A DNA stretch of 43,278 nt from positions 1 to 43,278 of the forward strand of contig SICD01000005.1 in NCBI GenBank assembly GCA_009694865.1. The letters run 5' to 3'. The DNA is from Candidatus Magasanikiibacteriota bacterium (lineage in GTDB: Bacteria > Patescibacteriota > Patescibacteriia > Magasanikbacterales > GWA2-37-8). The notes beneath the pieces were generated by a model. It worked only from the letters and a program-made list of their open reading frames with translations, ran no database searches and was not told where the DNA came from. Positions 17,889 through 28,139 of this stretch are shown here, piece by piece; position 1 is the stretch's first letter; every line of letters begins with the position of its first letter. Made by a program: the position numbers and the translations under genes.

Positions 17889-18731
17889 ATGGCAAAAATT
17901 GAACACTTTACTCAACCTACCAGCATCCAGCAAACCCTCATCGACCTTGGCCTTGGCGAAAACGAAGCTAAACTCTACGAAATTTTGCTGGCGAACCCAG
18001 ACGCCACTATCCCCCTCTTAAAACAAAAAAGCCCGTTTTCACGGACCATGTTGTATTATATTTTGGAGAATTTAAAAGGGTATGGGCTCTTGGAATCCAA
18101 AGACATTGGCCCCAAAACTATTTTTAACGCCTCCCCACCGGAAAAGCTGGAAGAATTATTTGACGATCAAGAAAAAGAACTGAAACGACAAAAGGACCAA
18201 TTAAAAAACGTGATTGGCGATTTGCGATCCACCTATGCCCTGGCGCATAATAAACCGGGTATTAAATTTTATGAAGGCAAAGAAGGAATTATTCGAGCGT
18301 ACGAAGAATTGTTGGCTGTTGGGCAACCAATTGACAGTATTGAGGACAAGGGTGAAATGGCGACGTTTATTCCAGAATACTTTCCAAAATTTATAAAACA
18401 GCGCGTGGCAAAAAACATTTTTAATCGGGTGGTAGCGCCGAGCAGCAACGCTATTAATAGTACCAGCGAAAAAGAACTACGCGAAACACGCACCATTCCC
18501 GTAGAAGAATTTCCCTGTACTATGGATATTAAAATTGCTGGCGAGACAGTGCTCATGACCACCCTAAAAGAAGATCAGGCCATGGCGATTCAAATTCATC
18601 ATCCAGTGATTGCCTCCAACTTTAAACTACTCTTTAAATTTTTTTGGGATCACACTGCCAAACGCGAGTCGCCTAACCGCGGCACAGCGGTGGCTGGCGA
18701 CAACTCGGGCGTAACTATGTTAAACAATTGA
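17889..18731 (+). CDS. TrmB-family transcriptional regulator
   Basis: N-terminal wHTH (LIDLGLGENEAKLYEILLANPDATIPLLKQKSPFSRTMLYYILENLKGYGLLES) and C-terminal TrmB-like domain. Ends in TGA. Confidence 0.8.
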   Translation: MAKIEHFTQPTSIQQTLIDLGLGENEAKLYEILLANPDATIPLLKQKSPFSRTMLYYILENLKGYGLLESKDIGPKTIFNASPPEKLEELFDDQEKELKRQKDQLKNVIGDLRSTYALAHNKPGIKFYEGKEGIIRAYEELLAVGQPIDSIEDKGEMATFIPEYFPKFIKQRVAKNIFNRVVAPSSNAINSTSEKELRETRTIPVEEFPCTMDIKIAGETVLMTTLKEDQAMAIQIHHPVIASNFKLLFKFFWDHTAKRESPNRGTAVAGDNSGVTMLNN

Positions 18732-20731
18732 CCGGTCGGATCGAGTTCCTGTAAACGTTCCGGCGATGCGGTGGAAAGTTCGCTCATATATTCATCAAGC
18801 GGTAGCATCCGGTAGCCCGGCAGTAACAGCGGTGTAATTGTTTCTTGATAATTACGATTCTTACTCATCACCATCGCAAGCGGCACTTCACCCTTGTTGT
18901 CATCCTCGCCAGAAAGCCCTGGACCAACAATAACATCAAGGTGACACTCCTCTTTTTTATTTTCAGATACGTGAGTATGTATGTGGCGCTTAACAGCAAC
19001 CAACTCCGCAATTCGTGAACGCCAACCGTCATTGTCGCGAACATTGTCATCGATGTAAATTCCCTCCCCCGACAACTTATTAAAAACAGAAACCATAAAA
19101 TTTTCGTAGTCGAGGCCACGTTTGTACACCGTGGAACGCACGCCAAGTGCCACATCAATTTGGTTATTTTTTAATTTTTCTATCTGCGAGAAGTCACCGG
19201 TGATAACACCAGCGGGAAAAGCTGGAATTTCATCATAATAATCCAAAGCACTATACGATCCATTCTCATGATCAATCCGGGTACGAAAATATTGTTCTTT
19301 CCCCTCCGATAATTTCTTCTTAGCCAATAAAAAAGTTGGTGAACAACCGTCCTGCGCCATCAAACCAACTTTATTGGGGTAGATAACACCGCCGTTAGCA
19401 TCCCGACCACTTATGGTACTTGGCACCACAGCAACGTCATTCAGATGTGCGGCTACCTGTGGCAACAATTCTTTTAAATTATTAGGGTCGCGACTAATAG
19501 CCTGGATTCTGTCTTCCGCATAATGAAATTGATCCAACCCTGTTTCACCTTCTTTAATCATAAACACTTTATACAATGCGTCGGAAAGCCTGGTTTTTTC
19601 TTCGTCGCTGAGTTTTGCCCCTACCGCTGTTTCTAGCCTATCCCAACGAATTAATTTCTGCAGCAACTGGTTTAACGGGTAATAAACGGCGTCAGCCATG
19701 GTAATATCAACATAATCTTCATCGAGATCAGAGGCCGTACGTTCCGCTCGACTCGCGCCACTGCCCGGACCAAACTCGAGCATTATTTTTTTCTTTCGAG
19801 GGTCCTTCAGGCGCTGTAATAATTCCACTGTATTAAAACCCAGCCGCGGCTCATTTTCCGCTGCTGTTCGGTCTACCCGCCAATGAATTTCCGGAATCGG
19901 TTTTAATTCCCCACGCAATCCGAGCGCGTGTGTCAACACTCCCATCTTGCCTATTTCTTTAATAATATTCAACACAGCGACGCGCTCGGTTTGAAGCTCC
20001 ATAAGATCAACACTGCCGAGCGGTCGATTTTTCAAATTTTCTACAACTTTTCTAAAGAGCCCCGACAACGCCTGGTCACCCGGATCTCTTCGAATTTCAT
20101 TTAGTTGCAATTCATCAATAATTTTTTTAAAATTTGTTCCCGGATGGTCCATAATACGCTGGTACATTGCCTCAACAACATCTTTCGCTCGCACGAGTCC
20201 GTGCTGTTGAGTTGTCGCTGGGTCAACTCCAAAATTATGTGTCAAATTATAGCTTCCAAAAAAATTTAGGTCAAAGACCACTTTAAATGTATTCAACACC
20301 AATTGCATATCATACCGATTAAGCCGTTGTGATAATTGGAGAGCTCTACTAATAATAGTGGGGTCAACCTCGAGCGCTGGAAATAGCATCATTGCCCAAT
20401 TTTTAAACTCTTTAATAAAATTATAGGCCCGTGTCTTCTCGTTCGCGGTCGCTCCCTCCATAAAAAATAAAAACCAGTTTTGTTCAGATGTCGGTATGGT
20501 GTCAAAACGAACACCGGTTTTACTATAAAAATCACGAGCCGCTGACGTGGCAGCTTCAGACGGTCCAACGTTGTTGACCGCCAAATGATCAGGGCCAATT
20601 AAATGTTTCTCCTGTTGAGCACGCTCAAAATCACCCTCCCGTGATTCAGGGGACAATTTTGCTGGACGCTCTCGTTTCTCCCGCCGCGACGCGCCTACTA
20701 CTCTTGGATGAGGGGTTCCTTCGGCAAACAT
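18650..20731 (-). CDS. large protein with class I SAM-methyltransferase-like domain
   Basis: KIMLEFGPGSGASRAER (motif I-like), IDVALGVRSTVYKRGLDYENFMVSVFNKLSGEGIYIDDNVRD. Confidence 0.6.
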   Translation of the reverse strand: MFAEGTPHPRVVGASRREKRERPAKLSPESREGDFERAQQEKHLIGPDHLAVNNVGPSEAATSAARDFYSKTGVRFDTIPTSEQNWFLFFMEGATANEKTRAYNFIKEFKNWAMMLFPALEVDPTIISRALQLSQRLNRYDMQLVLNTFKVVFDLNFFGSYNLTHNFGVDPATTQQHGLVRAKDVVEAMYQRIMDHPGTNFKKIIDELQLNEIRRDPGDQALSGLFRKVVENLKNRPLGSVDLMELQTERVAVLNIIKEIGKMGVLTHALGLRGELKPIPEIHWRVDRTAAENEPRLGFNTVELLQRLKDPRKKKIMLEFGPGSGASRAERTASDLDEDYVDITMADAVYYPLNQLLQKLIRWDRLETAVGAKLSDEEKTRLSDALYKVFMIKEGETGLDQFHYAEDRIQAISRDPNNLKELLPQVAAHLNDVAVVPSTISGRDANGGVIYPNKVGLMAQDGCSPTFLLAKKKLSEGKEQYFRTRIDHENGSYSALDYYDEIPAFPAGVITGDFSQIEKLKNNQIDVALGVRSTVYKRGLDYENFMVSVFNKLSGEGIYIDDNVRDNDGWRSRIAELVAVKRHIHTHVSENKKEECHLDVIVGPGLSGEDDNKGEVPLAMVMSKNRNYQETITPLLLPGYRMLPLDEYMSELSTASPERLQELDPTGQLFNIVTPELSPATAVPRLGDSRLAV

Positions 20732-20901
20732 AGTACTTTATACTAATATCCTACTAAAATTACCCAAAAAAAGCAACCACCTACACCCTAACCCCTTGCC
20801 AAAAATCATATTATATAGTATCCTAAGAGCTACACACGTCCAAAATTCGCTTACAATCCGGTTTCGGATTTCGGATTTCGGATTTCGAGTTTTTCAATTA
20901 T

Positions 20902-21105
20902 ATGGCTCTTCCCGGCCACCGCCGTACTTCCGGCGACAAAGGACGCAACGCCACAGCGCGCGCCCTCAAAGAATTAACCCTGAATAGTTGCCCTAAATGC
21001 GGCAAAGCCACTCTGCCCCACCGCGCCTGCCGATTTTGCGGCACCTACCGCGGACGACAAGTCATCACTGTTGCCAAAAAACTTGCCAAGACGAAGCAGG
21101 CTTAA
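20902..21105 (+). CDS. rpmF: 50S ribosomal protein L32
   Basis: MALPGHRRTSGDKGRNATARALKELTLNSCPKCGKATLPHRACRFCGTYRGRQVI. Confidence 0.9.
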   Translation: MALPGHRRTSGDKGRNATARALKELTLNSCPKCGKATLPHRACRFCGTYRGRQVITVAKKLAKTKQA

Positions 21106-21195
21106 GCAATAAGTTCTAGGTGCTAAGCGTAAGCGAAGAACGAATTGTTTTGCTTAGAGCTTAGTACTTACATACTTAGTGCTACAAAACACACT

Positions 21196-21639
21196 ATGCC
21201 CAACAGACACCTCGCTCGTTCTATCGCCATGCAAAGCCTCTTTGAATGGGATTTTCGTGGCAACCCCACGGCGGCCCTGCCAGCGATCGTGGAACACAAC
21301 CTTACAGAATTCGCTCCCGGCCTCGCGGAAACCGAATTTACCAGAAAACTGGTGGCTGGTGTCATTGACAATCTCCAGGCAATCGACGAATTAGTGTCTC
21401 ACTACGCCCCCAGCTGGCCCATTGGTCAAATTACCATTGTCGATCGCAACATCTTGCGCATTGGCATGTTTGAGCTTAAATTAAGCGCCGATGTCCCTCC
21501 GAAAGTAGCCATTAATGAAGCGATTGAACTTGCTAAAAGTTTCGGCGGACCGTCATCCGGGAAATTTGTTAATGGCGTCTTGGGATCAATTTATAATGAT
21601 ATTATTAAAAAAGAAGACGCTCCAACAGAGCAAAAATAA
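21196..21639 (+). CDS. nusB: transcription antitermination factor NusB
   Basis: [17 protein letters not shown]...[20 protein letters not shown]...[29 protein letters not shown]. Confidence 0.93.
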   Translation: MPNRHLARSIAMQSLFEWDFRGNPTAALPAIVEHNLTEFAPGLAETEFTRKLVAGVIDNLQAIDELVSHYAPSWPIGQITIVDRNILRIGMFELKLSADVPPKVAINEAIELAKSFGGPSSGKFVNGVLGSIYNDIIKKEDAPTEQK

Positions 21640-21645
21640 TTAATT

Positions 21646-22416
21646 ATGCCGCTCACCTACCAATCACCGGAAATCGCCGCTAAAAATTTCCCCGAACTAG
21701 AAGACCAACTCGGCATCACTTTTAAAAATCCGGAGTTGCTCATTCAATCTTTTGTCCATCGTTCGTATCTTAACGAACACCATGATTTCCCTCTGGGACA
21801 AAATGAACGCTTGGAATTTTTAGGAGACGCGGTACTCGAGCTAATTGTCACCGAATTCTTATTTAACGAATATCTCAATCCCGAAGGCGAACTCACCAAC
21901 TGGCGTGCCGCGCTAGTGAACGCGGTGATGCTCTCAAAAATAGCCTTTGAAATTGGCATGGAACCGTATCTCTTTCTTTCCCACGGCGAAGCCAAGGACG
22001 CTGGCACCAAAGCGCGCGGTTACATTATGGCCAACGCTATTGAAGCTTTAATTGGCGCCATTTATTTAGACCAAGGTTATGATATGGCGCGCCAATTTAT
22101 TACGCGCTGGGTTTTAATAAAACTGCCGGAGGTGCTAGAGCAGGGCTTGTATTTAGACGCGAAAAGCCGTTTTCAAGAATCCGCCCAGGAACTTTTAGGT
22201 GTCACCCCAACCTACCGCGTACTCCACGAAGAAGGTCCCGACCATGCCAAAAATTTTCGCGTCGGGGTGTTTGTGGATAAAGAACTGGTCGCGGCGGGCG
22301 TTGGCACCAGTAAACAAGAAGCCCAAACCGAAGCCGCTGAAGCGGCCGTGAAAATAAAAGGCTGGAAAGGGCCGAAAATAAATATTATAAAACGAGGAGA
22401 CGGAAACCCTGTTTAA
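21646..22416 (+). CDS. rnc: ribonuclease III
   Basis: NERLEFLGDAVLELIVTEFLF, signature helix and C-terminal dsRBD. Confidence 0.95.
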   Translation: MPLTYQSPEIAAKNFPELEDQLGITFKNPELLIQSFVHRSYLNEHHDFPLGQNERLEFLGDAVLELIVTEFLFNEYLNPEGELTNWRAALVNAVMLSKIAFEIGMEPYLFLSHGEAKDAGTKARGYIMANAIEALIGAIYLDQGYDMARQFITRWVLIKLPEVLEQGLYLDAKSRFQESAQELLGVTPTYRVLHEEGPDHAKNFRVGVFVDKELVAAGVGTSKQEAQTEAAEAAVKIKGWKGPKINIIKRGDGNPV

Positions 22417-22420
22417 CAGC

Positions 22421-22493
22421 GCGTCGGTAGCTCAGCTGGTAGAGCAGATCCCTCTTAAGGATAAGGTCCCGGGTTCGATCCCCGGCCGACGCA
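22421..22493 (+). tRNA. tRNA-Lys (CTT)
   Basis: GCGTCGG...CTCTTAA...CCGGG-TTCGATC-CCCGG-CCGACGC-A. Confidence 0.94.
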
Positions 22494-22522
22494 CGAAATC
22501 CCAAAACTTGGGATTTTTATTT

Positions 22523-22594
22523 GCTCGCGTCGTTCAACGGATAGGACGGTAGCCTTCGAAGCTGCATATGGGGGTTCGATTCCCTCCGCGAGCA
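22523..22594 (+). tRNA. tRNA-Arg (TCG)
   Basis: GCTCGCG TC GTTC AACGGATA GGAC G GTAGC CTTCGAA GCTGC ... CGCGAGC A. Confidence 0.93.
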
Positions 22595-22608
22595 CGACCA
22601 AATAGTTT

Positions 22609-22637
22609 CAGCCCAAGGCTGATCCGCCTCGGGCGGA
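22609..22637 (+). repeat. CPR-type double-hairpin repeat
   Basis: CAGCCcaaGGCTGatCCGCCtcgGGCGGA. Confidence 0.75.
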
Positions 22638-22697
22638 CAATGGATAGAATATCAGGCTTCGAACCTGAAGATGGGAGTTCGATCCTCTCTGGGGGCA
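22626..22697 (+). pseudogene. tRNA-Arg(TCG)-like remnant, 5' half replaced by repeat
   Basis: Exact 72 nt geometry with intact anticodon arm (TCAGG-CTTCGAA-CCTGA) and T arm, but acceptor and D stem contain mismatches where the repeat supplies the sequence. Confidence 0.6.
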
Positions 22698-22760
22698 CAA
22701 AACTAAATAGACGCGCCACGCATGGCACGTCTATTTTTATTACAGCTGGTTTAACCTATT

Positions 22761-23912
22761 TTATGAACCCTGGGAGCAGATCAAAAGCACTGGATCCCAC
22801 GTTTTAACCCCCGGGCACGCGCATTCAGTACCATTCCAATGCGTACGCTGGTCAGCCGTACACGTTGGCGTGGATGGGGAAGTATCCACCGGCGGCGCGG
22901 TTTTAAACGTCACCGGTACATACTCTGATTTTACAACAAATTGACGCGGGGCGGCAAAGCCAGAAGTTAGATCATTACTACCAGCTTCCACACTCCAACG
23001 ATACATTTTATCGTACTGCAAAATTCCCGCTGGCACCCTCACCGCCGAACATAGCCAATGATTTAGAGCGTCGTTGCAGCGGTTATCATCTTTTTGACGT
23101 GAGATAAAATCCCGCTCCCACACTTTATTATTGGTGTCGACATCTTGTACATACCACCGGAAATAATTACTCCCCGGCCCTTTATCAACCCACGAAAGTT
23201 GGGGCGTAAGGGACGTAACCACCGCTCCATCAAGGGGCGCCTCTAAGGCAGGCTTTACAGGCAACACCACGATAGTTGGAGGTAATTGCACTTTCAAAAA
23301 ATCATTACTGACAGCGTTCACGGGAACAACCGGCTTTGCGACGACAACACTCTGTGCCGCCGATTTACTAACCAGCTGTGCCAACTGTTTCTGCGCGTCC
23401 GGCAATTTGCCAAGCGCCACAGCAAGCTTGTTGTTCGCCTCATTTTTCTCTATTACTAAGTTGGTGCTATCTACGACAATATCTACCGCCATTAAAGTTT
23501 TTACTAAAGCCACCGCATTTTGGCTAAAAGTAGCCACTATTACGGCCGTCCCTTTTCCATCCATTCCATTATCAATCGAAGAAACAATCGCTGGAGTGGC
23601 GCCGCCGCTACCACGTAACACCGTACTTACTTTAAAAGCCGGGGTAGTATTGTTGCCAACATTCTTTACTGTCAGCTGAACAGTGGTTTGACCGACTTTA
23701 TTCGTGCCGAGTTTAACATTTTGATCGGCAATCAAATCAGCCGTCAGGTCGAACGACTTTTTAAAAACAACCGTCTTAGCAGCCACGCCCCCCGGCAACA
23801 CCGCTTGGGCCGAACTTACCGAGGCGACCAAAGCAACGCCTGCTAAAATTCCCGCAGTCGCGAGTCGGGTGAACCAGGTATGTTTTTGCTGTAAGCGTGA
23901 AGATTTTGTCAT
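22761..23912 (-). CDS. secreted CARDB-domain protein
   Basis: Signal peptide (LATAGILAGVALVASVSSAQA); VQLTVKNVGNNTTPAFKVSTVL...VDIVVDSTNLVIEKNEANNK. Confidence 0.75.
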   Translation of the reverse strand: MTKSSRLQQKHTWFTRLATAGILAGVALVASVSSAQAVLPGGVAAKTVVFKKSFDLTADLIADQNVKLGTNKVGQTTVQLTVKNVGNNTTPAFKVSTVLRGSGGATPAIVSSIDNGMDGKGTAVIVATFSQNAVALVKTLMAVDIVVDSTNLVIEKNEANNKLAVALGKLPDAQKQLAQLVSKSAAQSVVVAKPVVPVNAVSNDFLKVQLPPTIVVLPVKPALEAPLDGAVVTSLTPQLSWVDKGPGSNYFRWYVQDVDTNNKVWERDFISRQKDDNRCNDALNHWLCSAVRVPAGILQYDKMYRWSVEAGSNDLTSGFAAPRQFVVKSEYVPVTFKTAPPVDTSPSTPTCTADQRTHWNGTECACPGVKTWDPVLLICSQGS

Positions 23913-23937
23913 ATGGTTATAAGTAATCATAGTACAA

Positions 23938-26900
23938 TTATAGAGATAGAATTTGAATATCAATAAGATCACCCGGCTTTAATAGCCCCTGAGTGGAAAT
24001 TAATTGGTTACTCAACTCCAAACTATAAGATTTCGTTTCTAACCCTTTGAGACCAACTTGCTCCACCAAAATTACTTCGTGCTTCGTTGCTAGTTTGTGG
24101 CCTTGCACCATTTTACTGCCGTTGATGGTAATTTTCATTTGAAACGCGCCCGCTGAAACATTGCCTTCGTTTTTCACACTAAAACGCACAGTGCTGCCGG
24201 AACTTTTAGCAACTCCGGCGCCATTATTACCTCCGTAAAATATATTATAATTCTTACCTATGTATACTTCTTCAGCTGGCACTGTTAAAGAGGCGCTCTT
24301 TATGGTTTGCACAGCCCGATTATTATCTTCGTCGCTCTCGATAACTTCATTTTTATTATCTACTTCTAGAATAATTTCATTAAATTGTAATCCAGGATCA
24401 ATTTTCTTTGTATATACTTTTGTCTCTCCAGCCAGAAGACCGACGGCCTCATCATCATTCGCCGATACGTTAGCTCCAAAAAAGGTAATGTTCGTATTGA
24501 AACGACCAGTCGGCGTGTTGCCTTTATTAATAAGGCTGTAGGTAAGATACGAATTGCCTTGAAGATCCTTGCTGAGACTAATACCCTCCCCTTTCGCTTG
24601 ATCAGACAACACCGCTAAATCACGTGTGCCTTTAAAGGTGGCACTGTTATTATTCTCGTTGTTTTCAATAATTTGATTCTTGTTGTCTACCATTACATTA
24701 ATGGCTGGCAATTGTTCAACATTGGCGATAATATTTTTATCAAAGACGACAGTATACTCCTTCTCTTCCCCGGCCTCAAGACCGCTTGGTTCCGATATCG
24801 GATAGTGAACTGCTGACTCAAGTTCACCTACCACAATGTCGGTACTAAACGGACCGGTGGGAATAAGGCCATCATTTTTGACGGTGAAAAGGAAGGGATA
24901 GACTCCTTGAACACCTTTCTGCAACGCCATGGTTTCTTTTATTTGTAAGTCGTTGGACCAGGACAGAATCATGGTGTTGTTATCCTCATCACTCTCGGCG
25001 ACGGCGTTATTTTTGTCAACCGTGACCTCAACACTCAAAAATTGCTGCAAGTTATCTAGAGCCGCTTGGTCGATAATAAATGAATATACCTTTGTTTGGT
25101 TAACATTAAGTCCAACGCCTTCCATTACCGCCGGGAATAAATATTGTCCCGATCCGCCGGTACCGTTGACAGCCACCTTGCTAACAAACGGACCGCTCAG
25201 GCCGGTACCAGTGTTTTGTACAGCATAGCGAATTAAAAATAAACCCTTAACGTTTGGGCCTGGTTTAATTTTTTCTACCGACACTGGGGTAACAACCAAA
25301 TCCACTTTGGGAATTTTTACCAAAATTTGTTTCGCAAACGGACGATCCTCTACATCCGCGGGGTCCTCGTAGCCGGCAGTAATGAAATACAAATCGCTCG
25401 CGGCGTTCACTTCCAACACTTTGTTGCCTTTAAAAGGCTTTAGACTGCCGGCCACTTGTATCGGCGCCGCCTGGTTCATGGCTTGGCCATTCAGAGGTAC
25501 GGTGCTCCGGAAAATGCCAGAATTAGGGGCCGTCTCCGCCAACGTAATAAGCTCCGCGTCGTACGCTTGGTTAGGTGTAAACGGTAATATTTTATGTACT
25601 CCACCTGGCAAAATTGCAATGACTGGTTTGGCCACATACACCATGGCTGTTAACCCTTCACTCGTCAGCGAATCCATATTACGGGTATCATCAGAAACGG
25701 TAACATACAGCTGAGACGGCACGGTAGTGAGCTCAATTAACGGTGCGCTATCAGCATCTGTGATTAACACCGTAGCGTGATTGGTGATTTTACCGCCACT
25801 CTTATATTGCACTTTTGAATCACTTTTAAACGAACCCAGCACTTCTAAATTAATTCCTTTTTCTACCACAATATTATTTGTTCCTTGTAGCGTAAGATTG
25901 CCCTTAATTAGCTGGTGCGATGGCTTGCCATTACTTTGGAAAGAAACATTTGACACTTGCTGACCTTCTCGTTTTAAGAGCAAATTGTTAAACGTGGCGT
26001 CGGTTTCTATTGCCGCTGTATAATTATTGTCTCCAACTACCAAAGTGACCGTTCCACCAAGCGCGATAAACGTGGAACCTTTTTGTAAATGAAAATCTTG
26101 AAAGGCATAGATACTCCCATTAGCAGAAAAAGAACCGGATGGCTGTTGAAAAAAACCGCCATCGAAAATAATAGTGGTTTTGCTTCCGTTCTCAATTTTT
26201 CCGGCGTTAAGCGCGGTGCGTGCGGTACGGAGCATCGCTGTATCCTTGACGATAATTTTACCGCCATTACTTAACACACTATCAACAATTACCTGCGAAG
26301 ACCCGGGTATTACCAGAGTTTCTTTGCCAGCTGCCGAAGTAATCGTATCAAAAAAATATTTTCCTTCCAAAGTTAACTGGGTGTCTGCGGAACCCAAACT
26401 AAGACCCTCGGCAGTCACAAGCATTGTGTCGGAGAAAATTCTGAGCGGCAGATTCTTTCCGACATCTTCCTTAATGCTGACACTACCCATTTCCAGGCCC
26501 GCTAAAGTTCCTTTAAATTGGACGTCGGCCCCTAATTTTACTTTGGTTTTGGTAGCCATCTTGAAAGCACCGTTATTTTTAACCTCTAAGCCGCCTTTAA
26601 AGTAGATGCTGTTAGGACTGACGTTATACAAATTTTTAAAATCAAGCGTTCCATTGTCAATGGTGGTTGCTCCGGTAACAACAAGATTTGCTAAATTCAC
26701 CGCAACAGTAAATTCGGGATGGTTGGGTAAAATAATGCTATTTTTATAATTATTTCTAAGAGACGACATCGCGTTGCCGCTTGGCGCCATCAACACCCCT
26801 CCGTCTTTGATGATTAAATTCTTAACTTCAATTTTGTTATCGCCTGATATTTTATTAATTTGTCGATATTTAACAATTCCCAACAAATCCGCGGATTGTT

Positions 26901-27144
26901 CTTTCCCAAGGACTACATTAGCCAAATACACCGTTTGATTTTTTCCAATAATAGCCGTATCGCTTCCTCCAGGCATATGACCCTCACAATTCTTCCAGTT
27001 TGCTTCGCTAAGAAAAAAACTCTCATTATCACCATCGCGTTCGTAAACACACTCAGCCGCCGCTGCCGGCCGTGCCATCGCCGCGATAGACACTACACTC
27101 AACACCCCCACTAACCATACCATTACTTGGACTTTCTTTGGCAT
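23938..27144 (-). CDS. large secreted protein with multiple CARDB repeats
   Basis: Signal peptide MPKKVQVMVWLVGVLSVVSIAAMARPAAAA; repeated VDKNNAVAESDEDNN / VDNKNQIIENNENNN / VDNKNEVIESDEDNN. Confidence 0.82.
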   Translation of the reverse strand: MPKKVQVMVWLVGVLSVVSIAAMARPAAAAECVYERDGDNESFFLSEANWKNCEGHMPGGSDTAIIGKNQTVYLANVVLGKEQSADLLGIVKYRQINKISGDNKIEVKNLIIKDGGVLMAPSGNAMSSLRNNYKNSIILPNHPEFTVAVNLANLVVTGATTIDNGTLDFKNLYNVSPNSIYFKGGLEVKNNGAFKMATKTKVKLGADVQFKGTLAGLEMGSVSIKEDVGKNLPLRIFSDTMLVTAEGLSLGSADTQLTLEGKYFFDTITSAAGKETLVIPGSSQVIVDSVLSNGGKIIVKDTAMLRTARTALNAGKIENGSKTTIIFDGGFFQQPSGSFSANGSIYAFQDFHLQKGSTFIALGGTVTLVVGDNNYTAAIETDATFNNLLLKREGQQVSNVSFQSNGKPSHQLIKGNLTLQGTNNIVVEKGINLEVLGSFKSDSKVQYKSGGKITNHATVLITDADSAPLIELTTVPSQLYVTVSDDTRNMDSLTSEGLTAMVYVAKPVIAILPGGVHKILPFTPNQAYDAELITLAETAPNSGIFRSTVPLNGQAMNQAAPIQVAGSLKPFKGNKVLEVNAASDLYFITAGYEDPADVEDRPFAKQILVKIPKVDLVVTPVSVEKIKPGPNVKGLFLIRYAVQNTGTGLSGPFVSKVAVNGTGGSGQYLFPAVMEGVGLNVNQTKVYSFIIDQAALDNLQQFLSVEVTVDKNNAVAESDEDNNTMILSWSNDLQIKETMALQKGVQGVYPFLFTVKNDGLIPTGPFSTDIVVGELESAVHYPISEPSGLEAGEEKEYTVVFDKNIIANVEQLPAINVMVDNKNQIIENNENNNSATFKGTRDLAVLSDQAKGEGISLSKDLQGNSYLTYSLINKGNTPTGRFNTNITFFGANVSANDDEAVGLLAGETKVYTKKIDPGLQFNEIILEVDNKNEVIESDEDNNRAVQTIKSASLTVPAEEVYIGKNYNIFYGGNNGAGVAKSSGSTVRFSVKNEGNVSAGAFQMKITINGSKMVQGHKLATKHEVILVEQVGLKGLETKSYSLELSNQLISTQGLLKPGDLIDIQILSL

Positions 27145-27222
27145 ATGATTTGACGAAATCATGTCGCGCAACGTCATTTGAGGCGCGACGTTAAAAAATT
27201 ATTAATAATCGGGACATGATTA

Positions 27223-27251
27223 ATTATAAACTGCTATGGGTCTTTTGTCAA
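27223..27251 (-). promoter_or_regulatory. consensus promoter for CARDB gene
   Basis: Minus strand TTGACA-N17-TATAAT. Confidence 0.88.
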
Positions 27252-27305
27252 AAAAATGAGAAGGCCAGGTCCGGTGGACCTGGCTGAAAAACCCTCCTTC
27301 TCATC
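27249..27305 (-). terminator. nested terminator after the GC-rich lipoprotein gene
   Basis: Minus strand GAGAAGGagggtttttcagCCAGGTCCaccGGACCTGGCCTTCTCATTTTTTT. Confidence 0.8.
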
Positions 27306-27310
27306 TTTTT

Positions 27311-27661
27311 CTACCCGCCCGGGGGTTTGCACTCCCCTCGGAAGTCGGCGGTGCACTGATGGTAATGGTCGCAGGCGCGACTGTACGTGACCAACGTTCC
27401 ACCGGGCGTGCACTCCGGCTCAAGACCCGGGCCGCAACAGTCGCGGTCGTCCCGGCACGGGCGACAGAGCTGCTCCTGGCCCAGGCACCCATTACTGGGG
27501 TCGTGGGGGTCAGTCGGCGTCCACCGGCCGCGACAGGCGGGATGAGCCATGTCCTGGGGCGCCGCCTGGAGATCCGCGTTCGGATCCACGTACGGGAGCG
27601 GGTCGTTGCTACCGTAGCACGCGACCAGAAACAGAACGACGGTGGTCAAAACGTTTTGCAT
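27311..27661 (-). CDS. small Cys-rich putative lipoprotein, GC-rich orphan gene
   Basis: MQNVLTTVVLFLVACYGSNDP lipobox-like; GGAGG RBS; about 11 Cys. Confidence 0.65.
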   Translation of the reverse strand: MQNVLTTVVLFLVACYGSNDPLPYVDPNADLQAAPQDMAHPACRGRWTPTDPHDPSNGCLGQEQLCRPCRDDRDCCGPGLEPECTPGGTLVTYSRACDHYHQCTADFRGECKPPGG

Positions 27662-28063
27662 CGGACACCTCCGAAAAAGTGAGTACCTGTTCGTCGGTAT
27701 GACGTTCATGGGTACGTAGCAAGAAACAGTTGCTATTTCCTATCACACACCCAAAAAAGATTAATTATCTTATCATACCATGAGGCAATTGTCAAACGTA
27801 TGAATAGTTAAAAAAATTTACCCCTAATCAAATTGTTTAAAAAATAAAAAATCTTTCCCCTGTGCATAACTTCGCATTCTGCTCTTTATCTTTTTTAGAA
27901 TACACTATATAATATACCTAGGTCGAAAAAAATTTTTTACAGGAATGCTTGTCATGTAAAAAATTCTTCTAAAAATTTTTTTCTCGCGTTCGCGAGGTAA
28001 GAAAAAAATTTATCTTTAGCCGCTCACTCGAGCGCGCTACACAAATGATAGGAGGTGTCTACT

Positions 28064-28132
28064 ATGGCAACGAAAAAGAAAGCCGCCAAGAAAGGCAAAA
28101 AGAAAGCCGCTTCAAAGAAAAAGAAACGTTAG
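28064..28132 (+). CDS. 22-aa lysine/alanine-rich basic peptide
   Basis: AGGAGG RBS then MATKKKAAKKGKKKAASKKKKR*, followed by a terminator; absent from the ORF track because of length. Confidence 0.75.
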   Translation: MATKKKAAKKGKKKAASKKKKR

Positions 28133-28139
28133 TCTTTTA

